Below, piece by piece: positions 1 to 6,512 of a stretch of 6,790 nt of DNA (positions are counted from its first letter, which is position 1; the number at the start of each line of letters is the position of its first letter). Position numbers and translations under genes: made by a program. A model generated the notes under the pieces. The model was not told the DNA's origin, ran no database searches, and was given only the letters and a program-made list of their open reading frames with translations. The stretch comes from Rhodobiaceae bacterium (GTDB lineage Bacteria; Pseudomonadota; Alphaproteobacteria; MED-G09), in the NCBI GenBank assembly GCA_002683015.1, contig NYSO01000047.1, positions 168 to 6,957 of the forward strand, written 5' to 3'.

Positions 1-1
1 G

Positions 2-547
2 AAAAAAATAAATGATTTATCAATTTCTGGTTGGGAAAGACTACTAAAAAAAAATAAAGATAAAATTAATAAATTAGAAACAAATTTATTTGAAAAAATT
101 GATAATCAAATTGCTGAGATTAAATATAAATGGCCAAAAAATTTACCATCAGGTGTAATTCATGCAGATTTATTTCCAGATAATGTTCTTTTTAAAAAGG
201 GCAAAGTTTCAGGATTAATTGATTTTTATTTCTCGTGTAATGATTTTTTTATATATGATTTATGTATTTGTATAAATGCATGGTGCTTCGATGAGGAAAA
301 TAAATTTAAAAAAGATTATTTTGAAAATTTACTTGAAGGTTATCAAACAATAAGAAAATTAGAAGAAGAAGAAATTAATGCAATTCCAGTTCTTTGCCAT
401 GCGTCCTCATTACGTTTCTTACTGACTAGAATTGATAATTGGAATAACAAAAATGATCTTGATATTGTTAATTATCAAGACCCTCTAGAATTTCTAAAGA
501 GATTAGAGTTTCATGAATTAAATGAAAATTTAGGAAATTATATCTAA
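2..547 (+). CDS. thrB: Homoserine kinase ThrB, APH-fold type, C-terminal part (5' end outside window)
   Basis: An open frame of 181 codons runs from the window edge to TAA at 545-547. It contains no ATG, so the start lies upstream. The protein phosphorylates homoserine to O-phosphohomoserine with ATP, the substrate of threonine synthase, in the cytoplasm. What is seen: the aminoglycoside-phosphotransferase-like catalytic loop HADLFPDN (visible residues 54-61, HxDxxxxN), then the metal-binding segment LIDFYFSCND (72-81), followed by YDLCICINAWCF, which is characteristic of the alphaproteobacterial/pseudomonad ThrB rather than the GHMP-type enzyme of enterics. The family is about 320 residues long, so roughly the last 55% is present. 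The opening GWERLL also fits the middle of this family. The stop codon directly abuts the ATG of rnhA, and thrB-rnhA is a recurring alphaproteobacterial pair, so the two are probably co-transcribed and translationally coupled. Confidence 0.93.
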   Translation, partial: KKINDLSISGWERLLKKNKDKINKLETNLFEKIDNQIAEIKYKWPKNLPSGVIHADLFPDNVLFKKGKVSGLIDFYFSCNDFFIYDLCICINAWCFDEENKFKKDYFENLLEGYQTIRKLEEEEINAIPVLCHASSLRFLLTRIDNWNNKNDLDIVNYQDPLEFLKRLEFHELNENLGNYI

Positions 548-982
548 ATGGATAAAAAAGCTATAGTTTATACTGATGGAGCATGCTCAGGCAACCCAGG
601 GCCAGGTGGTTGGGGTGCTACCATAAATATAGGAGATGAAACTTTTGAAATTTTTGGAGGAGAAGATAATACAACTAACAATAGAATGGAATTAATTGCT
701 GCTATAAAAGCACTAGAATACTTAAATGAAAATCATAAAATAACTCTATATACGGATTCAAATTATGTAAAAGATGGTATTACAAAGTGGATTTTTAATT
801 GGAAAAAAAATAACTGGAAAACATCAGCTAAAAAGCCCGTGAAAAATAGTGACTTATGGATACAGCTTGATGAAATTCAGAATAAAAGGGAAGTTAAATG
901 GAATTGGGTAAAAGGACACGCAGGAAATTTAGGAAACGAGCGAGCTGATGAGCTCGCTCGAATGGGTATAAAAGAAATATAA
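548..982 (+). CDS. rnhA: Ribonuclease HI
   Basis: This 144-residue protein has the usual bacterial length. It cleaves the RNA strand of RNA:DNA hybrids in the cytoplasm (primer removal, R-loop clearance). All catalytic residues sit at the same numbers as in the E. coli enzyme: D10 in [17 protein letters not shown]48 in NNRMEL, D70 in YTDSNYV, H124 in VKGHAGN and D134 in ERADELA. The Trp- and Lys-rich stretch around residues 81-98 ([10 protein letters not shown]) is the basic protrusion that grips the hybrid and is retained. The ATG follows the thrB TAA with no gap. The nearest Shine-Dalgarno-like sequence is AGGA at 532-535, rather distant (12 bases), so coupling to thrB translation is likely. 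The 3' end of the gene contains a perfect GC-rich inverted repeat, listed separately. It converges on the peroxiredoxin gene 5 bases downstream. Confidence 0.98.
   Translation: MDKKAIVYTDGACSGNPGPGGWGATINIGDETFEIFGGEDNTTNNRMELIAAIKALEYLNENHKITLYTDSNYVKDGITKWIFNWKKNNWKTSAKKPVKNSDLWIQLDEIQNKREVKWNWVKGHAGNLGNERADELARMGIKEI
937..960 (-). terminator. GC-rich stem-loop inside the 3' end of rnhA, possible terminator of the opposing peroxiredoxin transcript
   Basis: CGAGCGAGCT (937-946) and AGCTCGCTCG (951-960) are perfect reverse complements separated by the four-base loop GATG. This gives a 10-bp stem with 7 G/C pairs in a region that is otherwise strongly AT-rich. On the - strand it lies 28-51 bases past the peroxiredoxin stop and is followed by TTTCCTAAATTT, a broken U-tract, so it could end that transcript. 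On the + strand no U-tract follows. The same bases encode the conserved RNase H helix NERADELAR, so part of the pattern is forced by protein sequence. The hairpin is certain as sequence; its function is inferred. Confidence 0.4.
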
Positions 983-987
983 AATTT

Positions 988-1470
988 CTAAAGTTGGTTT
1001 AAAATAGTTTCAGCACTTGATTCAGATATTTCACCAGGATTAGATTCTAAGTTTAATTTTGAAATAGTATTATCATCAATTATCATTGAATATCTCAAAG
1101 ATCTTGAACCTAAGCCAAAACCTGATCCATCCATAGTTAATCCAGTTGCTTTAGTAAAATCACCATTACCATCACCAAGCATTAGTATCTTCTCAGCGCC
1201 CTTATCTTTTCCCCAAGCATCCATTACAAAAGCATCATTAACTGATAAACATACTATTTGATCAGCTCCTTTATCTAAAATTTCTTGTGAATTGGTTACA
1301 AAACCAGGTAAATGTTGCATTGAACAACCTGGGGTAAATGCTCCAGGAACAGCAAAGAGAACTGTTTTTTTACCTCCAAATAACTCACTTGAAGTAATTG
1401 GTGTTGGCCCTTTTTCAGTCATATGGTGTAAAGTAACCTCTGGTAATGTATCGCCTTCTTTAATAGTCAT
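988..1470 (-). CDS. Peroxiredoxin, Prx5 subfamily (thiol peroxidase)
   Basis: This 160-residue cytoplasmic peroxidase reduces hydrogen peroxide and organic hydroperoxides at a cysteine thiolate. The active-site loop PGAFTPGCS (residues 42-50) places the peroxidatic cysteine at C49 with the family Pro and Thr (T46, P47) in place. The supporting Arg is R126 in SRSLRYSMIIDD, a stretch typical of the Prx5/redoxin group (glutaredoxin-type and mitochondrial PRDX5 relatives). The only other cysteine is C74 in IVCLSVND, a position often occupied in this family. There is no obvious C-terminal resolving cysteine, so recycling by glutathione/glutaredoxin is the likely mode (inferred). Length matches the family. 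The ATG is supported by GGGAGA at 1476-1481, 5 bases upstream. An 83-base gap with a TATAAT-like box separates it from the dipeptidase gene, so it may have its own promoter. No OxyR-type site was recognised. Confidence 0.93.
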   Translation of the reverse strand: MTIKEGDTLPEVTLHHMTEKGPTPITSSELFGGKKTVLFAVPGAFTPGCSMQHLPGFVTNSQEILDKGADQIVCLSVNDAFVMDAWGKDKGAEKILMLGDGNGDFTKATGLTMDGSGFGLGSRSLRYSMIIDDNTISKLNLESNPGEISESSAETILNQL

Positions 1471-1506
1471 GTTAGTCTCCCAATTTAAAAATTTTAATAA
1501 GAAATA

Positions 1507-1512
1507 ATTATA
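1507..1512 (-). promoter_or_regulatory. Candidate -10 box of the peroxiredoxin gene
   Basis: Read on the - strand these bases are TATAAT, an exact sigma-70 -10 consensus, placed so that transcription would begin near 1500 and leave about a 30-base leader carrying the GGGAGA Shine-Dalgarno. The hexamer 17 bases upstream is TTTCTC, a poor -35 match. Exact -10 matches occur often by chance in sequence this AT-rich, so this is tentative. Confidence 0.35.
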
Positions 1513-1553
1513 ATAATTTATTTGAAAAAGAGAAATTATTTAATTTTAAAAAA

Positions 1554-2747
1554 TTAGTTTATTACATTATTTGAAACATTTTTCCAAACTCTTAAAAAAT
1601 TTTCAGACCAAATTTTATTAACCTCATCTTTAGAATAACCTCTTAATAATAATGAATTTGTTATATTAAAAGTTTGAGATGCATTAGACCACCCTTCTAT
1701 TCCTCCTCCTCCACCAAAATCTGAGGAAATTCCAACATAATCAATACCTACTAAATCGACTATATGATCTATGTGATCAATAAAACTATCAATACCGGGT
1801 AATGGAAATTCTTTATTAATTTTATCCATACCATTTTTATACTCAATTAATTTCATATGCTTTTCTGGAATAAAATTATTGTCACCGGTCATAGTTAGAA
1901 TTGAGTCTCTTAAATTAATAATAGACTCTGTCCTTTTTTTATTTACTTTCACATAAGATGAAAAGGCTACAACCTGAACAACTCCGCCTTTTTTTGCAAT
2001 TTCTCTAATAATATTATCAGGAATATTCCTTGGGTGATCAGCTACTGATCTTGCCCCTGAATGAGAAGCGATTACAGGGTGATGTGATAATTTAATAGCC
2101 TGCAAAGCCGATTTATCTGAAACATGACTAATATCTATCATCATGCCTAATTCATTCATTTTCTTAACAGTAATTTTTCCAAAATTAGATAACCCTCCGT
2201 GCATTTCAATATCATTATTGAGAGATTTTTTTGGTAATGAGCTATCAGATATTTGATTATGTCCAATATGCGAGAGCGTCATATATCTAGCGCCTAGATC
2301 ATAATAATATTTTAATAATTCAATATCTTCACCTATTACATAGCCATTTTCAATACCTATTGCAGCAAATAATTTTTTATCTCTTTTTGCTTCATAAACT
2401 TCTTCAGGACTCTTCACTAGGACAATCTTATTTGGATATTTTTCAACCATTTTATTTATAGCATTGAATTTTATTATGGCTTTTTCCTTTGCCTCCTGAT
2501 AGCCATTTTTATTTAATTCAGACTGACCGACATAAACAATAAAGAAACCTCCATCAAGATTACCTTCCAGCATTTTTTGAAAATCAACTTGCATATCAGT
2601 ATTATTTCCAGGGTCATGTTCTGGATTAATCATATAATCAAATGGAATATCAATATGTGAATCTAAAGTTAAATATTCAGCACGTAATTGTTGTGAGTAA
2701 GAAATAAAAAAAATAATTACTAAATATCTAACAAAAAGAAATCCCAA
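1554..2747 (-). CDS. Secreted membrane dipeptidase (peptidase family M19)
   Basis: This 397-residue zinc dipeptidase (renal dipeptidase family, COG2355 type) hydrolyses dipeptides, and some members also accept D-amino acid-containing dipeptides. Residues 1-23 form a signal peptide: a short basic start, a hydrophobic core (YLVIIFFISY) and a plausible cleavage site after LRA-23. No lipobox cysteine is present, so a periplasmic or secreted product is expected. The metal ligands of the family are all recognisable: H31 and D33 in DSHID, bridging E133 in GIENG, H208 in DISHVSD, H229 in ASHSGARSV and D343 in SSDFGG. The substrate-site stretch SGARSVADHPRNIPD is intact. The usual DFDG reads DFGGGGG here, a minor deviation. 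Translation starts at TTG (2745-2747), chosen because AGGAG precedes it at good spacing and because this start retains the signal peptide. It lies 11 bases behind thrC and is probably co-transcribed with it. The exact substrate is unknown. Confidence 0.92.
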   Translation of the reverse strand: MGFLFVRYLVIIFFISYSQQLRAEYLTLDSHIDIPFDYMINPEHDPGNNTDMQVDFQKMLEGNLDGGFFIVYVGQSELNKNGYQEAKEKAIIKFNAINKMVEKYPNKIVLVKSPEEVYEAKRDKKLFAAIGIENGYVIGEDIELLKYYYDLGARYMTLSHIGHNQISDSSLPKKSLNNDIEMHGGLSNFGKITVKKMNELGMMIDISHVSDKSALQAIKLSHHPVIASHSGARSVADHPRNIPDNIIREIAKKGGVVQVVAFSSYVKVNKKRTESIINLRDSILTMTGDNNFIPEKHMKLIEYKNGMDKINKEFPLPGIDSFIDHIDHIVDLVGIDYVGISSDFGGGGGIEGWSNASQTFNITNSLLLRGYSKDEVNKIWSENFLRVWKNVSNNVIN

Positions 2748-2754
2748 ATTTACT

Positions 2755-2760
2755 ACTCCT
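2755..2760 (-). promoter_or_regulatory. Shine-Dalgarno of the dipeptidase, overlapping the thrC stop codon
   Basis: On the - strand AGGAGT begins inside the thrC TAG stop (reading AAATAGGAGT) and stands 8 bases before the TTG start. It is the strongest ribosome-binding site in the window and decides the non-ATG start. The overlap suggests translational coupling to thrC. Confidence 0.75.
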
Positions 2761-4132
2761 ATTTAATATTTTTACTAATAAAGTTTTTTATTTTCTTCAA
2801 ATCAATTTCCATCTTTGAAAAATTCTCTGATTTATTCATAATTTTTTTCAGCCTTTCTGGTATATCAGGCTTAATATTAATACTATCCTCAACAGCAATA
2901 GGAAATTTTGAAGGATGTGCAGTACCAAGAGTAACGATTGAACCACTGCTATCATCCATTAACTTTGACGCTGCGTAACCAACAGCACTGTGTGGATCCA
3001 GGATATAACCAGTTTTTTTATAAACATCTGCAATACATTCCTTTGTTTCTTTTTCAGAGATGCTTGTGGCTAAAAAGTCATTTTTAATGAAATTTAATGC
3101 ATTTTTTTCTATTTTAAACTCTTGAGACTCTTTGAGAGTATCCATTAGTACTTTAATATTAGATGCATTCCTGTTGTAAGCTTCAAAAAGTAATCTTTCA
3201 AAATTACTTGAAATTTGAATATCCATACTAGGTGAAATTGTAGCCTTAGCTTTATCAATTGAATAAGTACCAGTTTTTAATGCCCTAGAAAGAATATCAT
3301 TTTCATTTGTTGCAATCATAAGATTCTTAATTGGGAGACCCATTTTTTTCGCGACCCATCCAGCTAAAATATCGCCAAAATTTCCTGTTGGTACAGAATA
3401 GGAAACTGGTCCATTATTTAACAATTTAAAAGATGTAAAATAGTAAACAATTTGTGCAGCTATTCTTCCCCAGTTGATTGAGTTTATAGCCCCGAGCTTT
3501 ACCTCATTATTAAAGTTTTTATCTTTAAAGAGGTCTTTTACAATATTTTGACAGTCGTCAAAAGTACCATCTATTTCTATCGGAAATACACCTTGTCCAT
3601 CAGTAGTGGTCATTTGTTTTCTTTGAACCTCAGATACCCTTCCTTTTGGAAAGAAAATGAAAACATTTACATTTTGACTATTCTTGAATGCTTCAATAGC
3701 TGCACTTCCTGTGTCACCAGAAGTTGCCCCAATGATAGTTATTTTTTCATTTCTTTTTTTTAAAGAAAGATCAAATAATTCTGCTAGTAAAAGCATTGCA
3801 AAGTCTTTAAAGGCCAATGTTGGACCATGAAATAATTCTAATATGTATCTATTTTCTTCAAGTTTTACCAATGGTGCCATTTCTTCGATATCAAATGACC
3901 TATATGCATTTTCGGTTAACTTAATAAGGTCATCATAGCTAACAAAGCTATCTAAAAAAGGATATAAAATTTCTGCTGCAATTTTATGATATTTATCATT
4001 TTTAAGTTCATTGTGATTTAAAATAGGCCATTCTTTAGGAACATAAAGACCGCCATCAGGCGCTAAACCTGTAAGTAAAACATCCTCAAATTGAAGATTT
4101 TGAGATTTTCCTCTTGTAGAAATATATTTCAT
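2759..4132 (-). CDS. thrC: Threonine synthase
   Basis: This PLP-dependent enzyme converts O-phosphohomoserine to threonine and phosphate, the step after ThrB. From the ATG at 4130-4132 the protein has 457 residues and begins MKYISTRG, the canonical N-terminus of the bacterial (E. coli/yeast-like, fold type II) class. An in-frame ATG at 4154-4156 would add eight residues not typical of the family. Seen in order: N-terminal LAPDGGLYVP; the PLP lysine K109 in GPTLAFKDFA; the serine/glycine loop GATSGDTGSAA (135-145); the phosphate-binding loop PTGNFGD (248-254); ISPSMDIQISSNFERLL (300-316); DPHSAVGYAA; and TLGTAHPSKFP near the C-terminus. It is complete and intact. Neither start has a clear Shine-Dalgarno. 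It is transcribed divergently from tldD and is the first gene of a probable thrC-dipeptidase unit. No leader peptide rich in Thr/Ile codons or riboswitch fits in the short upstream gap. Confidence 0.96.
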   Translation of the reverse strand: MKYISTRGKSQNLQFEDVLLTGLAPDGGLYVPKEWPILNHNELKNDKYHKIAAEILYPFLDSFVSYDDLIKLTENAYRSFDIEEMAPLVKLEENRYILELFHGPTLAFKDFAMLLLAELFDLSLKKRNEKITIIGATSGDTGSAAIEAFKNSQNVNVFIFFPKGRVSEVQRKQMTTTDGQGVFPIEIDGTFDDCQNIVKDLFKDKNFNNEVKLGAINSINWGRIAAQIVYYFTSFKLLNNGPVSYSVPTGNFGDILAGWVAKKMGLPIKNLMIATNENDILSRALKTGTYSIDKAKATISPSMDIQISSNFERLLFEAYNRNASNIKVLMDTLKESQEFKIEKNALNFIKNDFLATSISEKETKECIADVYKKTGYILDPHSAVGYAASKLMDDSSGSIVTLGTAHPSKFPIAVEDSINIKPDIPERLKKIMNKSENFSKMEIDLKKIKNFISKNIK

Positions 4133-4156
4133 AGTTAGTAAATATATCGTATTCAT

Positions 4157-4214
4157 ACCAAATGGAATATTTTATTATTAAAATCTTTAAACATTTTTTT
4201 TAGGAATATGACTT
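4157..4214. promoter_or_regulatory. Divergent promoter region between thrC and tldD
   Basis: This short gap (extending to 4133 if thrC starts at 4132) must hold both promoters unless transcription enters from further away. TAAAAT appears on the - strand at 4169-4174 and on the + strand at 4179-4184, each one mismatch from the sigma-70 -10 consensus and each placed for a short leader. Good -35 hexamers were not found for either. AGGA at 4202-4205 is the Shine-Dalgarno of tldD, 9 bases before its ATG. The assignment of individual boxes is tentative. Confidence 0.35.
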
Positions 4215-5627
4215 ATGCAAAATATTTTTGAAGATATCGATAAAAGTGATGTAGCATTATTAATTGAAAAAGGATTACGTGACTCAGATGAAGGTGAGCT
4301 CTTTTTTGAATCAACACCAAGTGAGTCATTTATTTTTGATGATGGTAGACTTAAAAATTCAAGTTTTGATATTAACAGTGGATTTGGTATTAGAATGGTT
4401 TCAGGTGAAACCACCGGTTATGCTAATTCAACTATTTTAAATAAAGGGTCTATTGAAAAAGCTCTTGAAACAGTCCAGGCAGCAAAAATAGGAAATAGTG
4501 TTATTATCTCAGATAAAACTAAAAAAATAAAAAATTTAAACAATCAATTATATTCAAATGAAAATCCTTTAAATAGCATTTCTTTTAATGAAAAAGTTAA
4601 GTTAGTTAAAAATATTGATACCTTTCTGAGGTCTTATGACAATAGAGTTCAGCAGGTAAGTGTCAGCTTATCAGGAAATTTTCAGTCAATAACAATTTTT
4701 AATAAGAACGGTGAAATCAATACTGACGAGAGACCTTTGGTGAGATTAAATATATCTGTAATTGTTAACAATGGAAAAAGACAAGAGTCTGGATCTTATG
4801 GAACAGGTGGTAGATGGGATTACAAAAAATTAATCTCGAAAGAATTTTATGAAAATGCATCGAAAAAGGCGCTTAAGCAGGCAATAACTAACCTAGACTC
4901 AATAGATACTCCTGCTGGAGAAATGACTGTGGTTTTGGGCTCAGGATGGCCTGGGGTTCTTCTGCATGAGGCTATTGGACATGGTTTAGAAGGAGATTTT
5001 AATAGAAAAGAAACCTCAGCTTTTACGAACATGGTTGGTCAAAAAGTTGCAGATGAACAAGTGACTGTTATTGATGATGGCAGTTTACCTGATAGGAGAG
5101 GATCATTAAATATAGACGATGAAGGAACCCCTACCAGAGAAACTATACTAATTGAAAATGGTATTTTAAAAGGTTACCTCCAGGATAAAATGAATGCTAG
5201 ATTAATGAATCAGAACCCTACAGGAAATGGAAGAAGAGAAAGTTTCATGCATTTACCAATGCCGAGAATGACTAATACCTTCATGACAAATGGAGAATAT
5301 GACCCTAATGAAATTATACAATCTGTAAAAAAAGGCTTATATATGGTCAATTTTGGAGGTGGGCAGGTTGATATAACATCAGGGAAATTTGTTTTCTCAT
5401 GTACTGAGGGTTATCAAATTGAAAATGGCAAAATTGGCGCGCCAATTAAAGGTGCAACACTAATAGGGGATGGACCTCAAGCGTTGAAAAAAATTAAAAT
5501 GGTTGGAAATGATACATGTCTTGATGATGGTATTGGTACTTGTGGAAAAGCTGGTCAGAGTGTACCTGTTGGAGTTGGTCAGCCAACACTTAGACTTGAT
5601 GAAATAACAGTAGGCGGAACTTCTTAA
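4215..5627 (+). CDS. tldD: Metalloprotease TldD
   Basis: This 470-residue protein, close to the 481 of E. coli TldD, is a cytoplasmic zinc protease of the TldD/PmbA family (peptidase family U62). In E. coli it works as a heterodimer with TldE (PmbA), trimming unfolded peptides such as the microcin B17 precursor and degrading the antitoxin CcdA. The zinc site is seen as HEAIGH (H251, E252, H256) within LLHEAIGHGLEGDFNR. The third ligand is expected to be C443 in GTCGKAGQSVPVGVGQP, offset from the E. coli cysteine by the same 11 residues as the histidines. The C-terminal signature PVGVGQPTLRLDEITVGG is intact. The start is the ATG after AGGA (4202-4205). No TldE/PmbA gene lies in this window; the conserved cysteine and HExxxH mark this as the catalytic TldD rather than the TldE subunit. 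The stop abuts the next gene's ATG, indicating an operon. Confidence 0.97.
   Translation: MQNIFEDIDKSDVALLIEKGLRDSDEGELFFESTPSESFIFDDGRLKNSSFDINSGFGIRMVSGETTGYANSTILNKGSIEKALETVQAAKIGNSVIISDKTKKIKNLNNQLYSNENPLNSISFNEKVKLVKNIDTFLRSYDNRVQQVSVSLSGNFQSITIFNKNGEINTDERPLVRLNISVIVNNGKRQESGSYGTGGRWDYKKLISKEFYENASKKALKQAITNLDSIDTPAGEMTVVLGSGWPGVLLHEAIGHGLEGDFNRKETSAFTNMVGQKVADEQVTVIDDGSLPDRRGSLNIDDEGTPTRETILIENGILKGYLQDKMNARLMNQNPTGNGRRESFMHLPMPRMTNTFMTNGEYDPNEIIQSVKKGLYMVNFGGGQVDITSGKFVFSCTEGYQIENGKIGAPIKGATLIGDGPQALKKIKMVGNDTCLDDGIGTCGKAGQSVPVGVGQPTLRLDEITVGGTS
5432..5447. repeat. 16-bp perfect palindrome within tldD
   Basis: AATTGGCGCGCCAATT is its own reverse complement over all 16 bases, with the GC-only core GGCGCGCC. 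It lies in the tldD coding sequence for residues K-I-G-A-P-I-K, about 180 bases before the stop. The sequence fact is certain; whether it binds a protein or is accidental is unknown. Confidence 0.9.
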
Positions 5628-6512
5628 ATGAGCTCTCTTTCAAATTTTTCTTTTGAATACGGTGCTAGTGATCAAATTACCCCTCTAGTAAAGAGATTAA
5701 TAGCAAAAAATCCTGGACCTTTTACTTTTACAGGGACCGGAACATTTATCGTAGGAACAAAAGAATTAGCGATAATAGATCCAGGACCAATTGATGACGA
5801 TCATCTAAAGGCAATAATAAAGACATCAGGAAAAAATAAAATTTCACATATTATTGTGACACATACTCATAATGATCATTCTCCTTTATCAAAACCACTT
5901 CAAGAAATAACTGGTGCACCTATATATTCTTATTTTAATGAGGCTATGGATACTAAAACAAATAATCAATTTGAGGAGGGTTATGATAATTCCTTTAAAC
6001 CTGATGTGATAGTAAAGGACGGAGATCTAATTAAAGGTTTTGATTGGACTTTAGAGGCAATTCATACACCTGGACATACCTCAAACCATATGTGTTATTC
6101 CCTACTTGAAGAAAAAATTCTTTTCTCTGGAGATCACGTTATGGGTTGGTCAACAACAGTAATTGTTCCTCCTGATGGTGATATGGATGAATACTTAAAA
6201 TCTCTAGAAAAACTATTAGATAGAAATGATAATATCTATTTACCCACTCACGGTACTCAAATTGATAACCCTCATGATTTAGTAAATAAATATATTGAAC
6301 ATAGAATAAATAGAGAAGAACAGATAATTAAGGCTATAAAGTCAGGTAACTTCAAAATCAACGAAATGGTTAAAATTATTTATTCTGATGTCGATCCTGG
6401 ACTTCACCCAGCCGCCTCAATGTCTACATTAGCTCATTTAAATAGGATGGTAAAAAACAAGATTATTAAAGTCGATGGTCAAGGCCTAAAGGCAGATTAT
6501 AGTATTGTTTAA
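5628..6512 (+). CDS. MBL-fold metallo-hydrolase, LACTB2-like
   Basis: This 294-residue cytoplasmic protein has the metallo-beta-lactamase fold. The metal ligands are all present: H79, H81, D83 and H84 in THTHNDH, H150 in HTPGHTSNH, D169 in FSGDHVMGW and H208 in LPTHG. The N-terminal NPGPFTFTGTGTFIVG followed by IIDPGP, and a helical tail (about 222-290, including LHPAASMSTLAHLNRMVKNKII) resembling a winged-helix domain, match the LACTB2 group. Human LACTB2 is an endoribonuclease, but bacterial members are mostly uncharacterised, so hydrolase is the safe call: RNA, thioester or other ester substrates are possible. Length fits the group. The ATG sits directly after the tldD TAA with only a weak GGCGGA upstream, so translation is probably coupled to tldD. 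It converges on pdxH, overlapping by 4 bases. It is not expected to be an antibiotic resistance enzyme: no secretion signal is seen. Confidence 0.92.
   Translation: MSSLSNFSFEYGASDQITPLVKRLIAKNPGPFTFTGTGTFIVGTKELAIIDPGPIDDDHLKAIIKTSGKNKISHIIVTHTHNDHSPLSKPLQEITGAPIYSYFNEAMDTKTNNQFEEGYDNSFKPDVIVKDGDLIKGFDWTLEAIHTPGHTSNHMCYSLLEEKILFSGDHVMGWSTTVIVPPDGDMDEYLKSLEKLLDRNDNIYLPTHGTQIDNPHDLVNKYIEHRINREEQIIKAIKSGNFKINEMVKIIYSDVDPGLHPAASMSTLAHLNRMVKNKIIKVDGQGLKADYSIV

Noticed and set aside
973..989. AGAAAT/ATTTCT inverted repeat at the rnhA/peroxiredoxin junction as a terminator
   Set aside because: The stem is only 6 bp and almost entirely A/T, with no U-tract; the GC-rich hairpin at 937-960 is a far better candidate.
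1292..1507. 71-codon + strand open frame opposite the peroxiredoxin gene
   Set aside because: It is antisense to a clearly conserved peroxiredoxin, shows no recognisable motif, and its apparent Cys/Pro content mirrors the active-site codons of the real gene.
1701..1714. GGAGGAGGAGG-like ribosome-binding sequence on the - strand inside the dipeptidase gene
   Set aside because: It encodes the glycine run following metal ligand D343, and no start codon lies at suitable spacing; a by-product of Gly codons, at most a pause site.
3548..3763. 71-codon + strand open frame opposite thrC
   Set aside because: It lies wholly inside thrC on the other strand, with no family resemblance and no ribosome-binding site that stands out.
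4187..4414. 75-codon - strand open frame opposite the start of tldD
   Set aside because: It is antisense to the tldD N-terminus, with Ser/Ile/Leu-rich low-complexity composition typical of a shadow frame.
4847..5032. 61-codon - strand open frame opposite the tldD zinc motif
   Set aside because: It arises from the reverse complement of conserved tldD codons; no independent support.
5973..5985. GAGGAGGG closely followed by ATG in another frame inside the MBL gene
   Set aside because: The frame closes after eight codons (MIIPLNLM) and the spacing is too short; most likely coincidence with Glu-Glu-Gly codons.
5628..6512. MBL-fold gene as a beta-lactamase resistance determinant
   Set aside because: N-terminal signature and C-terminal extension match the LACTB2-type cytoplasmic hydrolases, there is no signal peptide, and the context is housekeeping.
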